Both the position numbers and the translations under genes were made by a program. A stretch of DNA of 64,000 nucleotides. Source: an uncultured Dehalococcoidia bacterium (GTDB lineage Bacteria > Chloroflexota > Dehalococcoidia > Lucifugimonadales > Lucifugimonadaceae). This document shows, piece by piece, positions 25,366 to 33,827 of this stretch; the stretch's first letter is position 1; every line of letters starts with the position of its first letter. Location of the stretch: positions 248,001 to 312,000 of the forward strand of contig OX638325.1 in assembly GCA_951812795.1 (NCBI GenBank). The letters run 5' to 3'. The notes under the pieces were generated by a model. The model saw only the letters and a program-made list of their open reading frames with translations, made no database searches and was not told the DNA's origin.

Positions 25366-26235
25366 TCACTGCGGATAGAGCAGATGTCCAGTCAATCCGG
25401 TGTCGCGGGAAACTAAGCAGTGGCCTTCGATGGAGGAGACGTAAAGGTCACCGTCGGCGAACGTGCAGTTGGTCGGGCGTTGCGCGACTACTGGATGCTG
25501 CTCGATGATCATGCCCTCAGGATCGAAATGGGTCACGTTGCCGCCCGGACCGGAGATTTCCCAACCGGTGCAGGCGACAATGCTGCCGTCTGAGGCGAGC
25601 GTCATGCCGTCGATGCCGCGATGCGGACCGAAATCATGCAGGATTCGGCATTCACCGAGCGACCCGTCGTCGTTGACCGGATAGGCGCGCAGGTCTCGGC
25701 TCTCGCTAGCACGGAAATCGCTCTGTGCCACGTAGAGCGTCTTGTAGTCGCTGGAAAAGATCAGTCCGTTGGGTTGCGTCGTGTCGAAGGTGCGCCGTGT
25801 GCAGACCCAATTACCGTCATTGTCTTGCTCAGCCGAGATGATCGCCGAGTAAGTTATGCCCACGTCGGGGTTCGACTCGCCGACGCGGTCGGAGAAGTAG
25901 ATCGCGCCCGAGGGAGTGATTGCCAAGTCGTTCGGGCTGTTAAGTAGAACGCCGTCTACCCGGTCGACGACGGTCTCGAAACTGCCATCGTCGTTGAATT
26001 TGATCATTTTGCGACCGGTGCTGGCGCAGCCGTAGAGGTTGCCTTCGGCATCGTAGTTCAATCCGTTCGTGCCTTCAGTGTTTTCAGCAAACACATCGAC
26101 CAGACCGGATTCGACATCGAGACGCATGATTCGGTCGTGGGCGATGTTGCTGTATAGCATGTGGGAGCCGGTCCAGCAATTGCCTTCGGTAATTGTGCCG
26201 ATCATGGGTGCCGCGTCTTCAAATGTCCAAGGCAT
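25366..26235 (-). CDS. SMP-30/gluconolactonase family protein (second copy)
   Basis: A 289-residue SMP-30 type beta-propeller. Visible blocks are TITEGNCWTGSHMLYSNI, LLNSPNDLAITPSGAIYFSDR, QPNGLIFSSDYKTLYVAQ and HRGIDGMTLASDGSIVACTG, in the same order as in the downstream paralogue. Start chosen at 26235 because GGGAGA lies about 7 bases upstream; the frame is open for 16 further codons. Likely substrate is a sugar acid lactone (inference from family and catabolic neighbours). Confidence 0.87.
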   Translation of the reverse strand: MPWTFEDAAPMIGTITEGNCWTGSHMLYSNIAHDRIMRLDVESGLVDVFAENTEGTNGLNYDAEGNLYGCASTGRKMIKFNDDGSFETVVDRVDGVLLNSPNDLAITPSGAIYFSDRVGESNPDVGITYSAIISAEQDNDGNWVCTRRTFDTTQPNGLIFSSDYKTLYVAQSDFRASESRDLRAYPVNDDGSLGECRILHDFGPHRGIDGMTLASDGSIVACTGWEISGPGGNVTHFDPEGMIIEQHPVVAQRPTNCTFADGDLYVSSIEGHCLVSRDTGLTGHLLYPQ

Positions 26236-26273
26236 TGTTAAATCTCCCGTTTGGGTAGTGGTTAGACGGTTGG

Positions 26274-27029
26274 TCAGGCACAACCAAGTTGATTGGCCAT
26301 GTCGTCGAAATCGGTAGCGGATACGTCGAACGATGAAGTGTCGGGCATCTCGACGGGGTTTTCGGAATCATGTTCGAAGGGTCGGTAGACAAACCCAGTG
26401 GCTAGACCTTGGCGGGATGCCGCTTCCAAATCGCCAACGTGAGCGGCAACCATCATCACTTGATCGGTGTTGAGACCGAGCAGCTTTGCGGCGTTGTTGT
26501 AGACCTTTGGCGACGGTTTGTAGGCGCCGTAGACATCAGGCGACATCACCGCGTCCCAAGGCAGGTCGGCATGTTTTGCCATATTGACGAGAAGAGCTAG
26601 ATTACCGTTGGAAGCGGTGGCGATGATGAATTTCGACTTGAGGCGGCGCAATCCCCCTGGGGAGTCCGGCCAACCATCTAGGCGATGCCATGCTCGGTTG
26701 AGAAGCTGCTTCGCCTCCTCGCTCATGATTTCGGATAAACCGTATTCCTCAAGCAGCATGTCCAGTTTTTCTCGATGGATTTCGTCAACCAATCGCCAAG
26801 TCCCGTTACCTTTACTGAGTTCACGGGTCGACTTGCCGTACCATGCTCGCCACTCGTCGGCGAACCGGCCCCAATCGCCGTCTGGCATCCCGTGCTCAGT
26901 CGCCGCTTTTGCAACTTCGGCGATTATCGAATCACGCCAATTGACCACCGTCCCGAAGACATCGAATATCAATGCTTCGACCTTTGAGAGATCGTTTCGA
27001 CGTTCTTTTGGGCGTGCATCTGGCATCAC
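26274..27029 (-). CDS. HAD-superfamily hydrolase, type II haloacid dehalogenase-like
   Basis: A 251-residue L-2-haloacid-dehalogenase-like HAD protein. Nucleophile Asp23 lies in LIFDVFGTVVNWR (the subfamily form of DxYGT), followed by the helical cap, the Ser/Asn motif IATASNGNLALLV, and the Lys/Asp region SPDVYGAYKPSPKVYNNA with MVAAHVGDLEAASRQGL. It may hydrolyse the halogen from 2-haloacids, but close relatives act on other substrates. It is divergent from thiD, with only 15 bp between starts. A second start shortly after the first is possible. Confidence 0.82.
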   Translation of the reverse strand: MMPDARPKERRNDLSKVEALIFDVFGTVVNWRDSIIAEVAKAATEHGMPDGDWGRFADEWRAWYGKSTRELSKGNGTWRLVDEIHREKLDMLLEEYGLSEIMSEEAKQLLNRAWHRLDGWPDSPGGLRRLKSKFIIATASNGNLALLVNMAKHADLPWDAVMSPDVYGAYKPSPKVYNNAAKLLGLNTDQVMMVAAHVGDLEAASRQGLATGFVYRPFEHDSENPVEMPDTSSFDVSATDFDDMANQLGCA

Positions 27030-27044
27030 GCTTGCGTATTCTAT

Positions 27045-27878
27045 ATGGAAATGAACTCCCCAAGCCCACCTCGCGCGTTGACCATTGCCGGGTCCGATTC
27101 CGGCGGAGGCGCGGGGATTCAGGCGGATTTAAAGACGTGGGCCGCACTTGGGGTTTTCGGTACCAGCGCGATCACCGCGATAACGGCGCAAAATACTCTC
27201 GGCGTGACTGCTGTGGCGGAAGTGCCGGTTGAGGTTATCAACGATCAGATCGACGCCGTGGTGTCCGATATCGGTGTCGACGCGGTAAAGACCGGAATGC
27301 TGTCGTCAACCGAGATCGTAGAGTGCGTCGCCGAAGCCGTAAAACGGCTTGAAATCGCACCTCTCGTTGTAGACCCGGTGATGATCGCCGCAACCGGGGC
27401 GCAACTTCTACAAGACGATGCGGTCGAGAGCGTCAGGAAGCGGTTGGTCCCGCGGGCGACAGTTGTGACACCCAACGTCCCGGAGGCCGAAACTTTGACG
27501 GGAATCGAGATCGATTCAGTGGAGGATATGGAGCTGGCTGGCGGTGAATTGGTGATGATGGGTGCGGATGCGGCCGTAGTCAAGGGTGGCCACTTCGATG
27601 ACGGTACAGGGCGCGTCAATGACGTTTTGGTTTCGAAGGCCGGGTCTCGTACGTTCACGACGCTGCGGATCGACACGACCAGCAATCACGGTACTGGTTG
27701 TACCTTTGCATCGGCGATTGCGGCGCATTTGGCGCACGGTCTTGATCTCGCGCCTGCCGTTGAACTGTCCCAGAGATATGTTTGGAACGCGATGGCGAAT
27801 GCTGCCTCGATTGGTGGCGGACACGGACCGTTGAACCACATGTGGGCGCATTCATTCGAACCGAATGAACAGAATTAG
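27045..27878 (+). CDS. thiD: ThiD: hydroxymethylpyrimidine/phosphomethylpyrimidine kinase
   Basis: A 277-residue ribokinase-fold kinase that phosphorylates hydroxymethylpyrimidine twice for thiamine synthesis. The N-terminal substrate motif is TIAGSDSGGGAGIQADLKT. Middle blocks are DAVKTGMLSS, PLVVDPVMIAATGAQLL and TPNVPEAETLTG. The anion hole and catalytic Asp lie in TSNHGTGCTFASAIAAHLA. It complements the thiamine pyrimidine importer at 19.7-22.5 kb, although no riboswitch is visible before it. A start six bases downstream is equally possible. Confidence 0.93.
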   Translation: MEMNSPSPPRALTIAGSDSGGGAGIQADLKTWAALGVFGTSAITAITAQNTLGVTAVAEVPVEVINDQIDAVVSDIGVDAVKTGMLSSTEIVECVAEAVKRLEIAPLVVDPVMIAATGAQLLQDDAVESVRKRLVPRATVVTPNVPEAETLTGIEIDSVEDMELAGGELVMMGADAAVVKGGHFDDGTGRVNDVLVSKAGSRTFTTLRIDTTSNHGTGCTFASAIAAHLAHGLDLAPAVELSQRYVWNAMANAASIGGGHGPLNHMWAHSFEPNEQN

Positions 27879-27894
27879 AAAGTCTGGAGACGCA

Positions 27895-28848
27895 ATGACG
27901 ACACCGCTATTCATAACGGAAGAGCAAGTCAAATCGCTTTTCACGATGCCGATCGCTGTTGAGGCGGTCGAAGAGGCGTTCAAAGCCCGCGCGCGAGGCG
28001 ACGCCTTCAACGAGCCGCGGCGTAGATTGCCTACGAGTTCGGGTGCGTACAACGTTATGTTTGCGACTTGGCGTGGACACCAGATCGCGGGATTGAAGTC
28101 ATATCCCGGCGGTGCGGGCGGCATTAATTTCCACGTCATGCTGTATGACACATCCAACAATTCGCTGGTTGCGGTGATCGAGGCCAACCGAATGGGGCAG
28201 ATGCGTACCGGCGCGGCGTCTGGGGTAGCGACGAAATACATGGCGCGTGACAACGCTGAGACGGTGGGGATAATTGGATCGGGTTATCAAGCCGAGACGC
28301 AGCTCGCGGCAATCGCACACGTTAGAGACATCAAGAGCGTTAAGGTCTACAGCCGTTCGGAAGAGAACCGCAATCGATACGCTGCCAAGATGTCGAATGC
28401 GTTGGGCATCGATGTCACGGCAGTTTCTAGCGGTGAAGAGGCAGCCGATTCGGACATCATAGCCACGATAACTAACTCGCAGGAGCCAGTCCTGCTCGGG
28501 GCGTGGCTGAAGCCGGGCACGCACATCAACGCGGCGGGCAATAACTCTTGGTTGAAACGCGAGATCGATACTCGGGCTATAGCGATGTCCGACATCGTCG
28601 CGACTGACGACGTAGAGCAGGCGAAGTTTGAGTGTGGAGAGCTGATGCGCGCCGCGGAGGTGGGCCGCTTTTCTTGGGATTTGGCAGTTCCGATTCACGA
28701 CATTGTTGACGGGAAATCGAGCGGTCGCGATGACGACGAACAGGTGACATTGTTCGAGTCGCAGGGGCTGGCTTTGGAAGATATCGCGGCGTGCGAACGG
28801 ATAGTAGAGTTGGCACGAGAAAAAGGCATTGGCACACCGCTGAAGTAG
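27895..28848 (+). CDS. Ornithine cyclodeaminase / mu-crystallin family protein
   Basis: A 317-residue NAD(P)-binding protein. The family includes ornithine cyclodeaminase, alanine dehydrogenase, ketimine reductase and others, so the substrate is unknown. Visible are FITEEQVKSLFTMPIAVEAVEE-type start (in part), AGLKSYPGGAGGINFHVML, RMGQMRTGAASGVATKYMA with the substrate Arg/Lys region, and the dinucleotide motif VGIIGSGYQAETQLAA. Start at 27895 is preceded by TGGAG at about 7 bases. The gene follows thiD by 16 bp and precedes an LDH2-type dehydrogenase by 27 bp; the neighbours suggest 2-oxo/2-amino acid catabolism. Confidence 0.87.
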   Translation: MTTPLFITEEQVKSLFTMPIAVEAVEEAFKARARGDAFNEPRRRLPTSSGAYNVMFATWRGHQIAGLKSYPGGAGGINFHVMLYDTSNNSLVAVIEANRMGQMRTGAASGVATKYMARDNAETVGIIGSGYQAETQLAAIAHVRDIKSVKVYSRSEENRNRYAAKMSNALGIDVTAVSSGEEAADSDIIATITNSQEPVLLGAWLKPGTHINAAGNNSWLKREIDTRAIAMSDIVATDDVEQAKFECGELMRAAEVGRFSWDLAVPIHDIVDGKSSGRDDDEQVTLFESQGLALEDIAACERIVELAREKGIGTPLK

Positions 28849-28875
28849 GCGGGTTTAGATGCTAGGAGGCAAACG

Positions 28876-29955
28876 ATGGCGCTCGATTTTCTGAAGATAC
28901 CTGACGATAATGCTGTCCGCGTGCCTGCCGAGCCGCTTCGCCAGCAGGTCGCGGCGATCTTCGTGGCTGCAGGTACGCCGGAGCGCTACGCGCAGATAAC
29001 GGCTGATGCCTTGACATTAGCCAGCCTGCGAGGTGTGGATACCCATGGTGCGACGAACGTGGTTCGCTATACCGAGTCGATACTTGAAGGCACGTTCAAG
29101 TCGCCGCAAGAGATCGAGGTGATCTCGGAGTCCGACACGACGGCGTTGTTGAGTTGCGGATGGGGATTGGGACATCCGGCGGCGCACATCGGCATGGAGA
29201 TGGCGATGGACAAGGCGACGGAGCACGGTGTCGGGATGTCGACGATCCGCGATGGGCATCACATCGGTATGGTTGCCTACTATGCGATGCTGGCTGCGGA
29301 ACGCGACATGATCGGTATCGCGATGACCAATGCGGGACCGGCGGTTCGGCCGGCGCACGGTCGGCAGGCGATGCTGGGTACCAATCCCATCGCGTTCGCC
29401 GCGCCCGCTGGCGAGGAAAGCGATTTTGTGCTCGACATGGCTACTTCGACGGTCGCCAGCGGTAAGATCGGATTGGCGCGCCAACTCGGCGTTCCGATAC
29501 CTGAAGGATGGGCGGTTGGTGCTGAAGGCGAACCGATCACGGAGCCTCCGGGAGATAGGGGAGATCATTGGGCACAGAATCCGCTCGGCAATACGCGCGA
29601 GCAAGGTGCTCACAAGGGTTATGGACTGGCGATGATGGTCGACATCTTGTGTGGCGTGCTTTCGGGCGGTGGCTACAGTTCGTTCATTGGTGGCGGCAGG
29701 AATATGTCGTTCGCCATGGCTATCGATATCTCGGCCTTCCGTCCGGTCGACGAGTTCAAAGAAATGATGGACGAGATGATCCGGGCGTTGCACGACACTC
29801 CGACGGAACCGGGTGCTGACCGGGTAATGGTTGCTGGCGACCCCGAGGAAGAGGCGAAGAAGGACCGCGAGGCAAATGGAGTGCCGATATTGCAGGCGCG
29901 TTATGACGAGATCGTAGGAATCGCTCGACGCGTCGGGGCAGAGGTGCTCATCTAA
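28876..29955 (+). CDS. LDH2/MDH2 family NAD(P)-dependent oxidoreductase
   Basis: A 359-residue member of the malate/L-lactate/ureidoglycolate dehydrogenase family, unrelated to classical Rossmann lactate dehydrogenases. Family blocks are SLRGVDTHGATNVVRY, MSTIRDGHHIGMVAYYAMLA (with the catalytic His), TNAGPAVRPAHGRQAMLGTNP and HKGYGLAMMVDILCGVLSGG. It probably oxidises a 2-hydroxy acid to the 2-oxo acid in the cytoplasm. GGAGG lies 6-9 bases before the ATG. It is part of a plus-strand catabolic run from thiD to the sugar isomerase. Confidence 0.9.
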   Translation: MALDFLKIPDDNAVRVPAEPLRQQVAAIFVAAGTPERYAQITADALTLASLRGVDTHGATNVVRYTESILEGTFKSPQEIEVISESDTTALLSCGWGLGHPAAHIGMEMAMDKATEHGVGMSTIRDGHHIGMVAYYAMLAAERDMIGIAMTNAGPAVRPAHGRQAMLGTNPIAFAAPAGEESDFVLDMATSTVASGKIGLARQLGVPIPEGWAVGAEGEPITEPPGDRGDHWAQNPLGNTREQGAHKGYGLAMMVDILCGVLSGGGYSSFIGGGRNMSFAMAIDISAFRPVDEFKEMMDEMIRALHDTPTEPGADRVMVAGDPEEEAKKDREANGVPILQARYDEIVGIARRVGAEVLI

Positions 29956-29991
29956 ACTGCGTTTTCCAACCGCGAGAACGGTCCAGCCTCG

Positions 29992-31392
29992 ATGGGAGAC
30001 TCAAAGTTGACCACTAAACCGAACATCCTAATCATCGGCGTCGACTCGTTGCGAGCTAGCAATCTCAGTTGCTACGGCTATCCGCGCCTGACCTCGCCAC
30101 ACATCGACCGTCTGGCATCGCAGGGGACTTTGTTCGAGAATACGTTCAGCGCCCACATTCCGACCACTAGTGGTTACACGTCGATGTTAAGCGGGATGGA
30201 TGTGTTTTCATCACAGGTGGTGGCACTGCGACATAAGGGGCCGGTCAGATCCGAAGTGACGTTGTTGCCGGAACTGTTGAAGGGCGAGGGGTACAACACC
30301 GTGTGCGTCGGACTTAGCGGCAATCCAAGTTCGAGAGGGTTTGACACGTATCTCGACTACCGCGCATGGGGTTCTTGGGAAGAAGGTCGCAGTGACAAGG
30401 CTCAGCATCTGAATCGCGTCTTTCTGCCGGAGTTGGATCGGCTTTGCAGCGCCGATGAGCCGTTTTTCGCGTTGCTCCGTCACATGGACCCTCATGCGCC
30501 GTACCTTGCGCCAGAACCGTATGAGCGGATGTTTTATCACGGCGACGAGTGCGATCCTGCAAACAAGTCGATGGAACCAGTCATGGCGTTCAAGCCGTTT
30601 CGCGACTTTTTGTCTAGTTGGATGCCGCCGGGCATTACCGACAAGGACTATGTGATCGCCCAATACGACGGGGCAATCGCGTACATGGATGCCTGCATCC
30701 AGACGATTCTGACGAATCTCGAGAGTCGCGGCATTCTTGACGACACAGTAGTGATACTGAATTCCGATCACGGAGAAACTTTGTACGAACACGAATGCTT
30801 TTTTGACCATCACGGGCTCTACGATTCGAATCTCCACGTTCCATTGATCATTCGTTACCCGTCGAAGGTGCCGGCCGGAAGACGTATCAGTGGTTACAAC
30901 CAGCACAAGGATTTGATGCCGACTCTGTTGGAGTTGGCAGGGATCGAGAGCGACATCGATTTCGATGGCCGTAGTCTGATGGGGATGGTTGAGGGCGAGG
31001 TAGTCTCTCATGAATCAGAGATTTACATCACCGAGTGCACTTGGATGAGAAAGCACGGATGGCGCACTCCGCAGTGGAAGCTCATCCGCGCTTTGGAACC
31101 GGATTTCCACTTCAAACCGCCCGTCGAGCTCTACAACATGATCGAGGACCCGCTGGAAATAACCGACGTGGCGCAGGCGCATCCCGACGTGGTCGCCGCG
31201 TTGACTAAGCGGATGGAGAGTTGGATCACTAAACGTGAAGTTGAGACCGGACTGAAAAATCCCATATACAACCAGGGCGATTGGCATGGGATTGATGGGA
31301 TAGGCTCATTCAAGTCGTCTCAACAGGCTTACGACACGCTGTACATCGGCGATTCGTCGACGGCGAGGCGACTACAGGCGAAGTCTCGGTAG
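29992..31392 (+). CDS. Sulfatase-like hydrolase with Thr in place of the formylglycine Cys/Ser
   Basis: A 466-residue alkaline-phosphatase-superfamily protein. Metal-binding ends are present: NILIIGVDSLR (metal Asp) and VILNSDHGETLYEH with the DH pair, then HHGLYDSNLHVPLIIRYP. In the place of the sulfatase CxPxR motif it has TTSGY in HIPTTSGYTSMLSG (Thr58), so no formylglycine can form. A threonine nucleophile, as in phosphoglycerol transferases and phosphodiesterases of the superfamily, is likely. Cytoplasmic, with no signal peptide. A TTG at 30007 with GGGAG upstream is an alternative, perhaps better, start. Confidence 0.82.
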   Translation: MGDSKLTTKPNILIIGVDSLRASNLSCYGYPRLTSPHIDRLASQGTLFENTFSAHIPTTSGYTSMLSGMDVFSSQVVALRHKGPVRSEVTLLPELLKGEGYNTVCVGLSGNPSSRGFDTYLDYRAWGSWEEGRSDKAQHLNRVFLPELDRLCSADEPFFALLRHMDPHAPYLAPEPYERMFYHGDECDPANKSMEPVMAFKPFRDFLSSWMPPGITDKDYVIAQYDGAIAYMDACIQTILTNLESRGILDDTVVILNSDHGETLYEHECFFDHHGLYDSNLHVPLIIRYPSKVPAGRRISGYNQHKDLMPTLLELAGIESDIDFDGRSLMGMVEGEVVSHESEIYITECTWMRKHGWRTPQWKLIRALEPDFHFKPPVELYNMIEDPLEITDVAQAHPDVVAALTKRMESWITKREVETGLKNPIYNQGDWHGIDGIGSFKSSQQAYDTLYIGDSSTARRLQAKSR

Positions 31393-31429
31393 TCAACTTC
31401 ACCGTCGTTTTTGAAGGAGCGCAGGATTC

Positions 31430-32425
31430 GTGACATTGAAAGTCGCAATCGTAGGAATGGGTGGCATCGGCACGCGGCATGCCGACATCTATCACGCGGA
31501 TGAACGTTGTGAGATTGTCGCAGTGTGCGATGCCTTCGCAGACAAGGCTGATGCGGCCGCTGAGCGATACGGATGCGCCGCGTACAACTCAGTTTCAGCG
31601 ATGGTCGAATGTGGTGAAATCGACATCGCAAGCGTTTGCACCGCGGGCGTCGAAAATGGCGGCGATCACTACGAACCTACGATGGCTCTGCTCAACGCCG
31701 GTATCCCTGTCTTGGGCGAGAAACCGATATCCAACGAAATCCTCAAGGCGGAAGAGATGGTAGCTCTGGCCGAGGAAAAGGGACTGCGGTACGGGATAAA
31801 CCTTAACCACCGTTTCACCCCGGCGGCGTTGAGAGCGAAGGAGTGGGTCGATACCGGACGACTTGGAGAGTTGAACATTGTCAATATGACGATGTGGATT
31901 AACAACCCGAACGAAAGTTCCCCTTATTTCCACATGCGGGCCCTGCATCCTCACTCTATCGACGTGATGCGTTATTTCTGCGGCGACGTTAAGCGAGTGC
32001 ATGCATTCTTCAAGAAAGCACGGGGCAGGAACATCTGGTCGAACGTGCAGGTAAACATGCAGTTCGAGAACGGGGTGATAGGACACCTGACGGGTAGCTA
32101 TGACGCGGGAGGCAGCTACGGGTTGGAGCGGCTGGAGGTCGTGGGTTCCGAGGCGAGGTTCGTGCTGCTCGAAGCGTGCGAGCATTTGGAGTTTTATCCG
32201 CGCAGATCTCAGCAGGTCGAGAAGTACGCATATCTCGGCGACATGATGAGTTTTGGCGAGACGTTCGAAAGTCGCATAACAAGGTGGATTGATCAGAACG
32301 TCGAAGGCGCTGATCCGGACGAGATTGACGGATCAGGCGAAGACGCTCTGAAGGCGCAGCTAATTATCGAGGCCGCGATTGAATCTTGGGAAACGGGATC
32401 AGTGGTCGAAATCGAGGGGAATTAA
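31430..32425 (+). CDS. Gfo/Idh/MocA family oxidoreductase
   Basis: A 331-residue NAD(P)-dependent sugar or inositol dehydrogenase-like protein. The Rossmann motif is VAIVGMGGIGTRHADIY at the N-terminus. The second motif is GEKPISNEILKAEEMV with the family EKP lysine. The C-terminal domain holds LNHRFTPAALRAKEWV and ALHPHSIDVMRYF with the catalytic His region. Start is the GTG at 31430, preceded by GGAG further upstream. It is followed two bases later by a sugar isomerase, a common pairing in polyol and sugar catabolism. Confidence 0.88.
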   Translation: MTLKVAIVGMGGIGTRHADIYHADERCEIVAVCDAFADKADAAAERYGCAAYNSVSAMVECGEIDIASVCTAGVENGGDHYEPTMALLNAGIPVLGEKPISNEILKAEEMVALAEEKGLRYGINLNHRFTPAALRAKEWVDTGRLGELNIVNMTMWINNPNESSPYFHMRALHPHSIDVMRYFCGDVKRVHAFFKKARGRNIWSNVQVNMQFENGVIGHLTGSYDAGGSYGLERLEVVGSEARFVLLEACEHLEFYPRRSQQVEKYAYLGDMMSFGETFESRITRWIDQNVEGADPDEIDGSGEDALKAQLIIEAAIESWETGSVVEIEGN

Positions 32426-32427
32426 AG

Positions 32428-33225
32428 ATGAAACTTGGCGCGAATTCGGTGCTCTTCGGTGGTCACAGCATGGCGGATGCTTTCAGATGCATCGCGATGG
32501 CGGGATATGACGGTATCGAGTTGTCGGCAATCGACGGTATGAGCGAGCATTTGGTGCTGAGCCGATGGGAAGAACTTGTGCCGGAGATCCGCGACTTCTC
32601 GGACAAATACGAGCTCGAACTGCTGGCTATGGAGCAGCCGTTACGCGACCCCGAGGTCATGGATCGAGCTTGCCGAGCCGCGTCGGTGTTGGGGATACCC
32701 GTGGTCAACTGCGGACCGGGGGGAACATCAGGTGATGAGGATAGCTTGAAAGCATCGATCGTTTCTCTTTCCGAGATGGCGAAGATCGGTGAGGAACACG
32801 GCGTGACGGTTTGCGTCAAGGCACACGTCGGGGCGAGCATCTACAGCACGCCGACCACGCTACGCGTGATGGAGGCCATTCAGTCGCCCGCATTTGGCAT
32901 AGACATGGACCCATCGCACATCTATAGGGCGGGGGAGAACCCGGCGGAAGCGATCGCCGCCGTGATGTCGCGCGTGAAACACGTTCACATCCGCGACTGC
33001 AAAGGTATGCAGTCCGGCCCCGGCAGTCCTGAAGACCAGGCGAATGGGCGCGGGGACATCGATCTCGTGGCATTTGTGCGTGTCTTACACGAACACGGTT
33101 ACGACGGCGCCCTCAACCTCGAAGTCATCGGTGCCAAGGACTACAGTTTGGAGCAGTCTTGCACGATTGCTGCGGAATCTAGAGGACACATGCAGGCGTG
33201 TTTGCAGGCTTGCGGGGCTAGGTGA
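32428..33225 (+). CDS. Sugar phosphate isomerase/epimerase family TIM-barrel protein
   Basis: A 265-residue AP-endonuclease-2-type TIM barrel as in xylose isomerase-like and IolE/hydroxypyruvate isomerase proteins. Blocks: AGYDGIELSAIDG, VNCGPGGTSG, CVKAHVGASIYSTP (metal His), FGIDMDPSHIYRAGENP, VKHVHIRDCKG and GALNLEVIGAKD (metal Glu). Start at 32428 has GAGGGG upstream and lies two bases after the oxidoreductase stop. It probably acts on the keto product of the neighbouring dehydrogenase (inference). Confidence 0.88.
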   Translation: MKLGANSVLFGGHSMADAFRCIAMAGYDGIELSAIDGMSEHLVLSRWEELVPEIRDFSDKYELELLAMEQPLRDPEVMDRACRAASVLGIPVVNCGPGGTSGDEDSLKASIVSLSEMAKIGEEHGVTVCVKAHVGASIYSTPTTLRVMEAIQSPAFGIDMDPSHIYRAGENPAEAIAAVMSRVKHVHIRDCKGMQSGPGSPEDQANGRGDIDLVAFVRVLHEHGYDGALNLEVIGAKDYSLEQSCTIAAESRGHMQACLQACGAR

Positions 33226-33274
33226 AGTTCGATTTGAATCAAATAGGCCGTTCGCAGAGAGGTATTAGAGCAAA

Positions 33275-33559
33275 ATGGTTAAACCAGTTGATGTCAAAGC
33301 CCTTGACGGCTATCGGATCTGGATTAAGTTTGAGGACGGCGTCGAGGGGGAACTTGATCTCTCCCGACACGCAGGCAGAGGTGTTTTCAAAGCTTGGGAG
33401 GATCGTGAGTTTTTCGAAGCCGATATAGTTCCAGACTACGACGCGATCGCGTGGCCAGGTGACCTGTCCATGTGCGGAGACGCGCTCTACATGGAACTGA
33501 CAGGCAAGAATTTGGACGAACTTATTGAATACGCTGACACAGTGCAAGTGAATATCTGA
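33275..33559 (+). CDS. DUF2442 domain protein
   Basis: A 94-residue protein matching the DUF2442 pattern: an N-terminal beta part (VKALDGYRIWIKFEDGVEGELDLS), then GRGVFKAWEDREFFEADIV and AIAWPGDLSMCGDALYMEL. DUF2442 genes often sit beside DUF4160 genes, and the pair has been suggested to be toxin-antitoxin-like, though without strong experimental support that I know of. Here the DUF4160 gene follows immediately and its coding similarity overlaps the end of this gene. Confidence 0.82.
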   Translation: MVKPVDVKALDGYRIWIKFEDGVEGELDLSRHAGRGVFKAWEDREFFEADIVPDYDAIAWPGDLSMCGDALYMELTGKNLDELIEYADTVQVNI

Positions 33560-33590
33560 ACTGTGTAGGTTCCAGGGCATTTCCATCAGG

Positions 33591-33806
33591 ATGGATTTTG
33601 GGGATAATCCTCCTCGGCATTTTCATGTTGTGTGTTCAGGAATCCAGTCATGGATCAACCTAAACGATCTGAGTGAAGTCAGACCTGTTTTGCCACGATC
33701 AGTTTTACGGCGTGTTCGTCGGTGGGCATCCCGGCATCACTCAGAACTGTGGATTGCGTGGGAGCGTGCGTCCAACGACATACCACTCGGCAGAATTGAG
33801 CCTTGA
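33591..33806 (+). CDS. DUF4160 domain protein (start codon uncertain)
   Basis: From the first canonical ATG (33591) the protein is 71 residues, but family similarity clearly begins earlier. The open frame from 33552 reads as the usual DUF4160 start, RFQGISIRMDFGDNPP, and the position where homologues have Met is an ATA codon at 33552; an in-frame TGA lies directly before it. So translation may use ATA (33552) or CTG (33561), or the gene has lost its start and makes a shortened product. The rest is typical: HFHVVCSG, then LPRSVLRRVRRWASRH and LWIAWERA...PLGRIEP. Partner of the DUF2442 gene. Confidence 0.65.
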   Translation: MDFGDNPPRHFHVVCSGIQSWINLNDLSEVRPVLPRSVLRRVRRWASRHHSELWIAWERASNDIPLGRIEP

Positions 33807-33827
33807 ATTGGGAGCTACCTGCTTTCT

